Origin: Clostridiales bacterium | GTDB taxonomy: Bacteria > Bacillota > Clostridia > Oscillospirales > CAG-382 | DNA length: 21,569 bases | Reading direction: 5' to 3' | Assembly: GCA_003452915.1 (NCBI GenBank) | Contig: DMMZ01000026.1 | Span: forward strand, 1-21,569 | The notes under the pieces: generated by a model | Seen by the model: the letters and a program-made list of their open reading frames with translations, nothing else | Database searches by the model: none | What the model was told of the DNA's origin: nothing | Part shown: one piece after another, positions 15,866 through 21,569 of the stretch | Layout of the letters: the number at the start of each line of letters is the position of its first letter | Position numbering within the stretch: position 1 is the stretch's first letter | Made by a program: the position numbers and the translations under genes

Positions 15866-16846
15866 TTAGGTTTTTTTCTTAGAAAGCGGATTAGCTTCCA
15901 TAGCTTCTTCAAGCTTTTTATCCGAGACATGAGTATATATTTGTGTTGTATTCAACTGCTCATGTCCAAGTATATCCTTTAAAACACGAACATCAACGTT
16001 TCCACTGTTATACATCAGTGTTGCTGCTGTATGCCGCAGCTTATGTACAGAATAACCCTTTCCTTCAAGCCCGCTCTCGGCAAGTTGCTTTTTAATCAGC
16101 CATTGTACTGTCTTGTTGGATATTCTACGGTTCAATCCGCTCAAAAACAAAGCATTTTTATCTATAATGGATCTTCCCTTTTCCATTGCCTTTCTTTCCC
16201 GCACCTTAAGATATGCTTCAAGCGCTTCCCTGCATGCTGTGTTTAGGTAAATTGTACGCATCTTGCTTCCCTTGCCTGTTACAACAAGCTTTGTCATATC
16301 GTCACTGATATCATTTAGGCTGATACCTACAAGTTCGGAAAGCCGCATTCCGCAATTTAAAAAAAGGGTTATAATACAATAATCACGCTCATGTGTCTTG
16401 CTGTCGCTTTCTACACTGTCTAAGAGCCGTAAACTTTCGTCAAGCGAAAGATATTTTGGCAGTGTTTTTTTAATAGAAGGGCTATCAATATCTTTTGCCG
16501 GATTATCTACCAACTTTTTTGATTTTTGTGTATGGTATTTAAAAAAAGCCTTGATTGCCGATAACTTTCTTGCTAAAGCAGAAGAGTTATTCATTTTTTC
16601 TTTGGACATAAAAAGTAAGAAAGAATAAATTTCATCAGTCGTTATTGAACCTGCCAGTTCTAGGTTAACAGACGATATATCTACTTTTTCCAGCTCCGAG
16701 AGGTCTTGTTTTGTACGCCTTGCAATTATATAGCGAAAAAAGGTACGAAGGTCGTTGTAGTATTCTTTAACAGTTAACGGAGAACAACTCTGTATCGTCT
16801 CTTTATATGCAAGAAAAGAATTGATAACAACTGGAATTTCTTCCAA
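15866..16846 (-). CDS. Tyrosine recombinase, XerC/XerD type
   Basis: The 326-residue protein has an N-terminal SAM-like DNA-binding domain (about 5-105) and a C-terminal tyrosine recombinase domain. The catalytic set is complete: R168 in CGMRLSELVG, K192 (or K195) in GKGSK, H268 and R271 in HKLRHTAAT, H295 in LGHEQ, and nucleophile Y304 in TTQIYTH. It resembles housekeeping XerC/XerD enzymes, which resolve chromosome dimers at dif, more than phage integrases. It is slightly longer than the usual 295-305 residues because of an N-terminal insertion near 42-66. No dif site or attachment repeat is evident beside it. The start is TTG, fixed by AGGAGG 7 nt upstream. It is the first gene of the minus-strand run and has its own promoter candidate (16882-16910). 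Confidence 0.9.
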   Translation of the reverse strand: MEEIPVVINSFLAYKETIQSCSPLTVKEYYNDLRTFFRYIIARRTKQDLSELEKVDISSVNLELAGSITTDEIYSFLLFMSKEKMNNSSALARKLSAIKAFFKYHTQKSKKLVDNPAKDIDSPSIKKTLPKYLSLDESLRLLDSVESDSKTHERDYCIITLFLNCGMRLSELVGISLNDISDDMTKLVVTGKGSKMRTIYLNTACREALEAYLKVRERKAMEKGRSIIDKNALFLSGLNRRISNKTVQWLIKKQLAESGLEGKGYSVHKLRHTAATLMYNSGNVDVRVLKDILGHEQLNTTQIYTHVSDKKLEEAMEANPLSKKKT

Positions 16847-16881
16847 ATTTATTCCTCCTATAATTTTTCTGCTACTTTTAT

Positions 16882-16910
16882 ATTATACACCTATATAAAT
16901 TTTTTAACAA
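16882..16910 (-). promoter_or_regulatory. Candidate promoter of the Xer-thioesterase-smpB run
   Basis: On the minus strand TTGTTA (16910-16905) and a perfect TATAAT (16887-16882) are spaced by 17 nt, about 36 nt upstream of the TTG start. It is divergent from the plus-strand promoter that begins 19 bp away. Confidence 0.65.
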
Positions 16911-16928
16911 TAGTTATTTTTTTATAAG

Positions 16929-16957
16929 TTGACATTAAATTAATATAGTAGTATTAT
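16929..16957 (+). promoter_or_regulatory. Strong sigma-A-type promoter for the CBM9/deacetylase operon
   Basis: TTGACA (16929-16934) and TATTAT (16952-16957) are separated by 17 nt. The -35 is perfect and the -10 has five of six matches. AGGAGG follows at 16974-16979, so the untranslated leader before it is short. Confidence 0.75.
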
Positions 16958-16990
16958 ATATTTATAGAATTTTAGGAGGTAGCGTGAAAA

Positions 16991-17080
16991 ATGCAAGAAA
17001 AAGAAATACATAAGCACGTACTTCCACGAATTTTTCATTACTATTTGTGCCTGGCAGGGAGTGAAGGTTTTTTATGTTAG
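16991..17080 (+). CDS. Possible 29-residue leader peptide
   Basis: Between the promoter and the CBM9-like gene, an ATG at 16991 opens a 29-codon frame that ends in TAG at 17078-17080, overlapping the start of the next gene by 7 nt. Its product begins MQEKEIHKHVLPRIF and ends in a Cys-, Gly- and Leu-containing tail. AGGAGG lies 11 nt upstream, somewhat far. The same site is only 4 nt before a GTG at 16984, which opens a nine-codon frame. One reading is a coupled leader peptide; the other is that the good ribosome site is a relic and the downstream gene uses GTGAAGG. No family is recognised. Confidence 0.3.
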   Translation: MQEKEIHKHVLPRIFHYYLCLAGSEGFLC

Positions 17081-17670
17081 TATATAATGTTTTGACTAAA
17101 GATAAAATTGACTTTTCGGATGTTCCTAAAGCGGAAATAAATTGTTATAAATGGCTTAAGGGATATGAGCCAAAAGCTTTTGGACAGTTAATTTTAATTA
17201 AAGACAAAGGCTTTGCTTTAAAATTAACTGCTTACGAAAAAAATCCGAAAGCTATTTACACCGAATATGGACAACCTGTTTATAAGGACAGCTGTCTTGA
17301 ATTTTTTGTACGTTTCAACAAAGAAAGTCCGTTGTACTTGAATTTCGAAATGAATTCTAACGGAGCGTTTTTGGCATCGGTACGAAGTGACCGTAAAAAC
17401 AAAACAAATATTCATGAAAAAACAGCCTTACCCGAAGTAAAATCTACAAAGCAGGAAGAATTCTGGACAGTCGAAACCTTTTTCTCATTTGATCAGGTAA
17501 ATGCTTTATTTGGTAAATGTGATTTTAATAAAGGCGATGTTTTTTACGGTAATTTTTATAAATGTGGTGACGAAACAGAAATTCCACATTATGGAATGTG
17601 GTCACCGATTAATACAGAAAATGCTGATTTTCATCAACCTGTATTTTTTGGTGAATTAGTTATCGGATAA
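17074..17670 (+). CDS. Carbohydrate-binding family 9-like protein
   Basis: The 198-residue product resembles the CBM9-like beta-sandwich (DOMON-related) found alone or in sugar-active enzymes. Typical features are the acidic and aromatic face YGQPVYKDSCLEFFVRF (about 66-82), LYLNFEMNSNGAFLAS (90-105) and the late FYGNFYKCGDE and HYGMWSPI stretches (about 158-180). It consists of this single domain and has no signal peptide, which is common for this clostridial subfamily and leaves its location and ligand unclear. GTGAAGG lies about 6 nt upstream. It is followed after a short gap by the secreted deacetylase on the same strand and shares the promoter at 16929-16957. A link with cell-wall or polysaccharide handling is inferred from this pairing only. 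Confidence 0.75.
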   Translation: MLVYNVLTKDKIDFSDVPKAEINCYKWLKGYEPKAFGQLILIKDKGFALKLTAYEKNPKAIYTEYGQPVYKDSCLEFFVRFNKESPLYLNFEMNSNGAFLASVRSDRKNKTNIHEKTALPEVKSTKQEEFWTVETFFSFDQVNALFGKCDFNKGDVFYGNFYKCGDETEIPHYGMWSPINTENADFHQPVFFGELVIG

Positions 17671-17687
17671 AATTGGGGTGTAAAATT

Positions 17688-18827
17688 ATGAAAAGGTTTA
17701 TTTCTTATCTATTATGCTTTACAATATTATTATCACTAAGCTTAAATGTTTCTGCTGTTTATACAGACGTTAACAATATGCGAAGTATCCCACCAGAAAC
17801 AACGGTAGCGGAATTAAAAAGTCTTTTAAAGAGTGTTAAAAGTGTTTCCGACGGTATCGCAGTTCTTCTAGATAATGTTAAAATCGGAACCGGCTACGAT
17901 GTTTTTTGTAATGACGGTACATATAAAGCTGTTGTGCTTGCGGATGTAAACGGTGATGCAAACGTTTCAGCATTTGACTACTTAATGATAAAGCGTGCTT
18001 TTTTAGGGACTTATACTCTTAATGGTGTATATAAGCTGGCTGCTGACACAGATGAAGATGGAGCAATAAATTCATTAGATTATCTTACTGTTAAACGTCA
18101 GGTTTTGGGTACATACACTATAGGTTCGAAAGAAAATGCTAAAAGTGTTCCAGTATTGCTTTATCATCATATACTACCAGATATTGATAAAGCATCTGAC
18201 AAATGGAAAAACAACGAAATTACCATTTCTACAACAGAATTCCGTAAACATATGGAGTTGATCAGAGATTCGGGATATACGATAATTTCTACCGACGAGC
18301 TTATTGCATATATAAAAGGTGAGCGAACAATTCCTGAAAAAAGTGTTGTTTTAAACTTTGATGATGGATACAAATCCAATACAGAATACGCAGCACCTAT
18401 ACTAAGAGAATTCGGATATCAGGCAACAATCTTCTCTGTAATTCAACCCTTTTTCGGAAATTTTGAATTACATTATAATTTTGATTCTCTTCAACACTTA
18501 ACTGAACAAGACTTAACAAACAATTCTGATGTATTTACTCAGGAATGTCACACCTATTTAAACCATGAGCACCTTTCCCAACAGTCATATAGCTATGTTT
18601 ATAATGACCTTATGCAAAGTCAGAACGCATATCCATCCAAATACTTTGCATACCCTTACGGAGATTTTGATGCTGACGTAATAAAAGCTGTAAAAGCTGC
18701 AGGCTTGAAGGCTGCTTTTACTATAGTAGGAAGAGATGTTGTAATTGGTGAAAATCTTTATGAGATACCCAGATACATGGTAACATCTCCGATGTCGAAT
18801 CAAGATTTTTTAAAATATCTTAATTAA
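17688..18827 (+). CDS. Secreted polysaccharide deacetylase with dockerin-like repeats
   Basis: This 379-residue protein starts with a signal peptide (residues 1-23, ending VSA). A type I dockerin-like duplicated calcium motif follows: DVNGDANVSAFD (86-97) and DTDEDGAINSLD (120-131), each followed by a helix with KR and L-G-T-Y. The rest is a NodB (CE4) deacetylase: the strand SVPVLLYHH (153-161), motif 1 NFDDG with D225 and D226 (223-227), HTYLNH (288-293) as the metal-binding H-(S/T)-x-x-x-H variant, and FAYPYG (320-325). CE4 enzymes remove acetyl groups from peptidoglycan, chitin or xylan. The dockerin-like part would attach the enzyme to a cohesin-bearing surface or complex, though no cohesin is in the window. 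The ATG at 17688 is preferred over the TTG at 17673 because GGGGTG precedes it and the signal peptide then starts MKRF. Confidence 0.88.
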   Translation: MKRFISYLLCFTILLSLSLNVSAVYTDVNNMRSIPPETTVAELKSLLKSVKSVSDGIAVLLDNVKIGTGYDVFCNDGTYKAVVLADVNGDANVSAFDYLMIKRAFLGTYTLNGVYKLAADTDEDGAINSLDYLTVKRQVLGTYTIGSKENAKSVPVLLYHHILPDIDKASDKWKNNEITISTTEFRKHMELIRDSGYTIISTDELIAYIKGERTIPEKSVVLNFDDGYKSNTEYAAPILREFGYQATIFSVIQPFFGNFELHYNFDSLQHLTEQDLTNNSDVFTQECHTYLNHEHLSQQSYSYVYNDLMQSQNAYPSKYFAYPYGDFDADVIKAVKAAGLKAAFTIVGRDVVIGENLYEIPRYMVTSPMSNQDFLKYLN

Positions 18828-18847
18828 ATTTGTATAAAATATCTTAC

Positions 18848-18871
18848 GGCGAATGGATTTTTCCATTCGCC
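18848..18871. terminator. Hairpin between convergent genes
   Basis: GGCGAATGGA and TCCATTCGCC form a perfect 10-bp stem with a TTTT loop. It lies between the stops of two convergent genes and could end transcription in both directions, although neither side has a long T tract. Confidence 0.6.
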
Positions 18872-18888
18872 ATAAAATTTATCAGAAT

Positions 18889-19218
18889 TTATCTAACCAT
18901 CGCATTACATTCATTTGCACAAGCATTACATTCGTTGGCACAATTCTGACAATGATCATCCTTGAAGTTCATGCATTCCTGCGCACATTTCTCGCATATA
19001 ACAGCACATAATCTGCATAAATCAATAGCATGCATTGCATCCATACTCATAAACGCTGCAGATTCCTTGCATATAGATGCACATTCCATTAACATATTTA
19101 TGCATGTTTTTCGAGCCTTCACATCCGGCTCGTTAAGACACATTGTCATACACTCATAACAGGTTTGTGCACATCTATTGCACGCATCTATACATTTTTG
19201 ATATCTACTTTCAATCAT
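18889..19218 (-). CDS. Cysteine-rich four-helix copper-binding protein (Csp/DUF326-like)
   Basis: The 109-residue product has 19 cysteines, spaced mostly as C-x2-C and C-x3-C along predicted helices: 9, 13, 16, 20, 23, 27, 39, 46, 50, 68, 71, 75, 78, 82, 90, 93, 97, 100 and 104. This fits the DUF326 / copper storage protein (Csp) family, whose four-helix bundles hold Cu(I) in a cysteine-lined core. There is no signal peptide, so it resembles cytosolic Csp3-like forms. Met and His residues near the ends (M57, M59, M62, H63, H89) may aid copper entry. AAGGAGG lies 7 nt before the ATG. The gene stands alone between the hairpin at 18848 and tRNA-Arg, with no copper exporter or CsoR/CopY regulator visible. 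Copper as the metal is inferred from the family. Confidence 0.85.
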   Translation of the reverse strand: MIESRYQKCIDACNRCAQTCYECMTMCLNEPDVKARKTCINMLMECASICKESAAFMSMDAMHAIDLCRLCAVICEKCAQECMNFKDDHCQNCANECNACANECNAMVR

Positions 19219-19289
19219 ATCATAACCTCCTTTTATGAATATATTTCCCGCATATTATTAATTTTATTCAGCATACTAAAATGGAAATG

Positions 19290-19321
19290 AAAAAATCCTT
19301 AAAAGCATTAAGCTTCTAAGG
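19290..19321 (-). terminator. Intrinsic terminator of tRNA-Arg
   Basis: On the minus strand CCTTAGAAGC (19321-19312) pairs with GCTTTTAAGG (19306-19297) across a 5-nt loop with one G-U pair, followed by ATTTTTT. It begins 7 nt past the tRNA CCA end. Confidence 0.75.
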
Positions 19322-19328
19322 AAAATTA

Positions 19329-19405
19329 TGGCGCGCTGTGAGGGATTCGAACCCCCGACCATCTGGTTCGTAGCCAGGTACTCTATCCAGCTGAGCTAAC
19401 AGCGC
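19329..19405 (-). tRNA. tRNA-Arg (anticodon ACG)
   Basis: The 77-nt gene folds as a standard cloverleaf. GCGCTGT pairs with ACAGCGC, the discriminator is G, and the CCA is encoded. The anticodon stem CTGGC/ACCAG-type arm carries the loop with ACG, and the T-arm contains GGTTCGAATCC. ACG reads CGN arginine codons after conversion of A34 to inosine. Confidence 0.95.
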
Positions 19406-19421
19406 ATTTGCAACATTTAAA

Positions 19422-19450
19422 ATAATAGCATACAAGATTGGTTTTGTCAA
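19422..19450 (-). promoter_or_regulatory. Promoter of tRNA-Arg
   Basis: On the minus strand TTGACA (19450-19445) and TATTAT (19427-19422) are spaced by 17 nt, with the -10 ending 16 nt before the mature tRNA 5' end. The -35 is perfect. Confidence 0.8.
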
Positions 19451-19501
19451 TACTAAAGAAGCTTATTTTTCAATAAATTCAATATCACTTTTAAAATACT
19501 A

Positions 19502-19530
19502 TTGACAAAAACATTATAACATGCTAATTT
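19502..19530 (+). promoter_or_regulatory. Candidate promoter of the surface protein gene
   Basis: TTGACA (19502-19507), 17 nt and TAATTT (19525-19530) precede the gene at 19571. The -35 is perfect and the -10 weak. GGAGG at 19557-19561 is the ribosome site. Confidence 0.5.
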
Positions 19531-19570
19531 AAAATTAAACAAATACTATATATTTTGGAGGTTTATTAAA

Positions 19571-20452
19571 ATGAAAAAGTTTACCAGTATCCTAGTTTTT
19601 GCATTGTTGGTATTAACGTTATTTTCCCCTGCCTTAACAGTTTCCGCCGATCCGGTTGCACAAAGCGTCAGTTTAGAGCCTGGTAATGGTGATGTCGTCG
19701 TCAGAACAGGTGCAGACATGACTAAGCTCACAGATGGGGACAAGGTGTGGGATGCAGAAGGTAAAAATAATTTTAGCATGGAAGGTATTGTCTTAATCCA
19801 AAATAAAAAAGCTTATACTTCAAATGATTTCCCAACTTGCAATCTTATTATCGATCTTGGTTCTCAGAAGAAGGTTAATACGGTAAATATTACATTCTAT
19901 CATTACTTTGATGCGATAATTGATACACCGAAGGATGGGGAAGTAACTATTTCTTATTCAATCGACGGTGACGGATTTGCCGAAATTGGTACCTTTGAAA
20001 TAGAAGGTAAGGCGTCTTCAGGAACTTCAGGTATATTTGATGAAAACATTTCACTGGGGGAGACAGTAGATGCTAAAGAAATAATGGTATCAATGGCTTT
20101 TGGTTCTTATCCTGTTACTAGCGTTGCAAATGAATGGTTTGGTTTTACCGAGCTGTCTGCAGGAATGGCAATTGATTATATCGGAGAAGATAATAGTGAA
20201 GAAATCTCTGAAGCAGTAAGTGAATTATCAGAAATTGAAGATACTTCCTCTATTGTAGAAAGTGATGTAATTTCTGATCCTGCCGAAAGCGAAGACGAAG
20301 TCTCTGTTGTATCAGAAGCTGACAAAACCGATGAATCAGATATAAAAGATGTTGATGATGATTTCCCATGGGTGACCATAGGAATAATAATTGGTCTGGT
20401 TGTTATTGGTGCGGTTGTTACTATGATAGTTATAAAGAAGAGAAAAGTTTAA
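19571..20452 (+). CDS. Membrane-anchored secreted protein with discoidin-like domain and acidic Ser-rich stalk
   Basis: The 293-residue protein has a signal peptide (1-26, MKKFTSILVF to VSA), then a beta-rich extracellular domain (about 30-205). This domain resembles F5/8-type (discoidin) ligand-binding modules: TKLTDGDKVWDA (51-62), NLIIDLGSQKKVNTVNITFY (91-110) and ISYSIDGDGFAEIGTF (127-142). A low-complexity Ser/Glu/Asp stalk (206-265) follows, then a single transmembrane helix (WVTIGIIIGLVVIGAVVTMIVI, near 267-288, in pieces) and a KKRKV cytoplasmic stop-transfer tail. The layout is that of a cell-surface adhesin or sugar-binding protein, and the specific ligand is unknown. GGAGG lies 9 nt upstream of the start. 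The next gene is the convergent S11 peptidase, also membrane-anchored. Architecture sure, domain identity moderate. Confidence 0.7.
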   Translation: MKKFTSILVFALLVLTLFSPALTVSADPVAQSVSLEPGNGDVVVRTGADMTKLTDGDKVWDAEGKNNFSMEGIVLIQNKKAYTSNDFPTCNLIIDLGSQKKVNTVNITFYHYFDAIIDTPKDGEVTISYSIDGDGFAEIGTFEIEGKASSGTSGIFDENISLGETVDAKEIMVSMAFGSYPVTSVANEWFGFTELSAGMAIDYIGEDNSEEISEAVSELSEIEDTSSIVESDVISDPAESEDEVSVVSEADKTDESDIKDVDDDFPWVTIGIIIGLVVIGAVVTMIVIKKRKV

Positions 20453-20465
20453 TTAATTAATAAAC

Positions 20466-20495
20466 TGAGCGTGTTTGCATATGCAGGCACGCTCA
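20466..20495. terminator. Hairpin downstream of the surface protein gene
   Basis: TGAGCGTG (20466-20473) pairs with CACGCTCA (20488-20495), and the inner TTTGC/GCAGG bases extend the stem with G-T pairs. It lies between convergent genes. The plus-strand T tract (TATTTAT) is weak. Confidence 0.55.
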
Positions 20496-20568
20496 TATTT
20501 ATGATATCGGGAATTGTGCCGGAACGGTATAAAACCGTATTTGAAAGATTAATCTTTCGAATTATTTA

Positions 20569-21569
20569 TCACAGTGTTGCGTTAAAAACTGTTAGTGCAT
20601 CTTTATATCTGGCTTCATCAGAAGAAGCATCTAATATTATCGTAATTACTTCCTTACCGTTTTTGTATGCAATCGCCGCAAGACATTTACCTGCTTCGGG
20701 AGTCGCACCTGTTTTCATTCCTGTGGCATACTGATAATAATGACTGTCTTCTTGCTTTAACAATAAATTTGTGTTTATCCAGGTAACATCCTTATTGCTA
20801 TAAACTCCCCTTGCCTTGCTCTTGTTTATTGAATTTTTAACTATATCAAGACTATTTGTATGTATAGCTATTTTTAATATATCCGCTGCTGTTGTATGGT
20901 GACTCGCATTATGATAACCGTCTGGGTTAGCAAAATTCGAATCAGTACAACCTAAATCATCAGCGGTTTGATTCATCAAAGTTAAAAAAACCGATAACGC
21001 TTCATTAACAGGCATGTTAGGGTTTTCTGAATATAATCTGCCTATACCCACTGCCATAACATATGCTGCATCATTACCCGACGGAACTAATAAAGCATCA
21101 ACCAGTGTAAGAAAATCTATTTTGTCACCTTTTTCTAAACCGGCTACCGATGAGCCTTCCAAAATATAATCCAGCTCGTCACCTACTTTAAATATGTAAT
21201 CGTTTTTTATGTATCTTATTGCAGTGCTTACAGTAAGCAGCTTTGTTAATGATGCAGGGTAACAACGTGTAAGAGCATTTTTGCTGTAGATAATACTGCC
21301 ATCTGTGTAGGCAGCAATAGCATAAGAGGCATCAAGTTGCAGATCCAATTGCTCAGAATAGTGTAAAACTACTTCAATTGCTGATGTCTGTTCGCTATTC
21401 TCGATATCGGATATTACTTCATCAATTGAGCTTATATCCATTGATATATCTGCTGATATACTTTTACTTGCATCAGAATCCGTTATTGATGAATATTCCA
21501 AAGAATCTGAAACTGTATCTGATGTATATTTATCATAAAAAAATAAACATGATGTTATTATAATTAAAG
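20569..21569 (-). CDS. D-Ala-D-Ala carboxypeptidase family (peptidase S11), 5' end beyond the window
   Basis: This is a penicillin-binding-protein-type serine peptidase that trims the terminal D-Ala of peptidoglycan stem peptides. All three active-site motifs are present, numbered from a TTG at 21501: SLTK (S84, K87), SGN (141-143) and KTG (263-265), with the family segment FANPDGYHNASHHTTA (190-205). The TTG at 21501 is not the true start. The frame stays open to the window edge and reads LIIITSCLFFYDKY, part of a hydrophobic signal or anchor segment, followed by a Ser/Asp/Thr-rich linker (about 45 residues). The protein ends shortly after the catalytic domain, so the C-terminal PBP5-type domain and amphipathic anchor are missing and the N-terminal segment probably does the tethering. 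It is convergent with the surface protein gene. Confidence 0.88.
   Translation of the reverse strand, partial: LIIITSCLFFYDKYTSDTVSDSLEYSSITDSDASKSISADISMDISSIDEVISDIENSEQTSAIEVVLHYSEQLDLQLDASYAIAAYTDGSIIYSKNALTRCYPASLTKLLTVSTAIRYIKNDYIFKVGDELDYILEGSSVAGLEKGDKIDFLTLVDALLVPSGNDAAYVMAVGIGRLYSENPNMPVNEALSVFLTLMNQTADDLGCTDSNFANPDGYHNASHHTTAADILKIAIHTNSLDIVKNSINKSKARGVYSNKDVTWINTNLLLKQEDSHYYQYATGMKTGATPEAGKCLAAIAYKNGKEVITIILDASSDEARYKDALTVFNATL

Noticed and set aside
15866..16846. Xer-type recombinase as a phage or island integrase
   Set aside because: It lies in a core-like run, has no tRNA attachment repeat beside it, and resembles XerC/XerD over its whole length.
1..21569. CRISPR array or cas genes
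   Set aside because: I found no regularly spaced direct repeats and no Cas-like proteins.

Overview
The window is AT-rich and looks like a chromosomal segment of a Gram-positive, low-GC Clostridia-type bacterium, most plausibly a gut or anaerobic Oscillospiraceae/Ruminococcaceae relative. The signs are strong AGGAGG-type ribosome binding sites with TTG and GTG starts, TTGACA-N17-TATTAT promoters, a plant-type acyl-ACP thioesterase, and a secreted polysaccharide deacetylase carrying a dockerin-like calcium-binding repeat pair. This assignment is inferred from gene content only.

Region 1 (1-4.8 kb). A C-terminally shortened UbiE/MenG-type methyltransferase ORF (+) is followed by a two-gene operon on the minus strand encoding the halves of a heterodimeric ABC exporter (4426 to 724). 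The genes overlap by 8 nt and have a plausible promoter with a palindrome in its spacer. The following non-coding stretch holds an imperfect long inverted repeat (4687-4758).

Region 2 (4.8-13.5 kb) is a defence island on the minus strand, ordered 5' to 3': hsdM, hsdS, hsdR, a YgjP-type metalloprotease, a PD-(D/E)XK nuclease-like protein, and an N-terminal fragment of a CoiA-like protein. The reading frames are tightly packed (8-nt overlap, 12-nt gap, ATGA overlap). The system looks broken at its front: hsdM lacks its N-terminal catalytic half and is joined at about 12970 to the 3' part of a large serine recombinase running the opposite way. Both genes have lost their 5' ends, as expected from one deletion across a divergent pair, or from a misassembly. 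The recombinase remnant ends about 50 bp from the 3' end of ssrA, so this edge may be the end of an integrated island.

Region 3 (13.5-16.9 kb) is core-like and runs on the minus strand: a Xer-type tyrosine recombinase, an acyl-ACP thioesterase, smpB, a zinc-dependent phospholipase C-like protein and ssrA (tmRNA). SmpB and tmRNA are the two partners of trans-translation and lie together. The tmRNA-encoded tag reads ANKNVKVAA.

Region 4 (16.9-21.6 kb) is mostly envelope-related. A plus-strand operon has a very good promoter, a possible 29-codon ORF, a CBM9-like protein and the secreted dockerin/NodB deacetylase. Then come a cysteine-rich four-helix copper-storage-like protein (-), tRNA-Arg(ACG) (-), a membrane-anchored secreted protein with a discoidin-like domain and an acidic Ser-rich stalk (+), and a D-Ala-D-Ala carboxypeptidase-type S11 peptidase (-), whose 5' end lies beyond the window.
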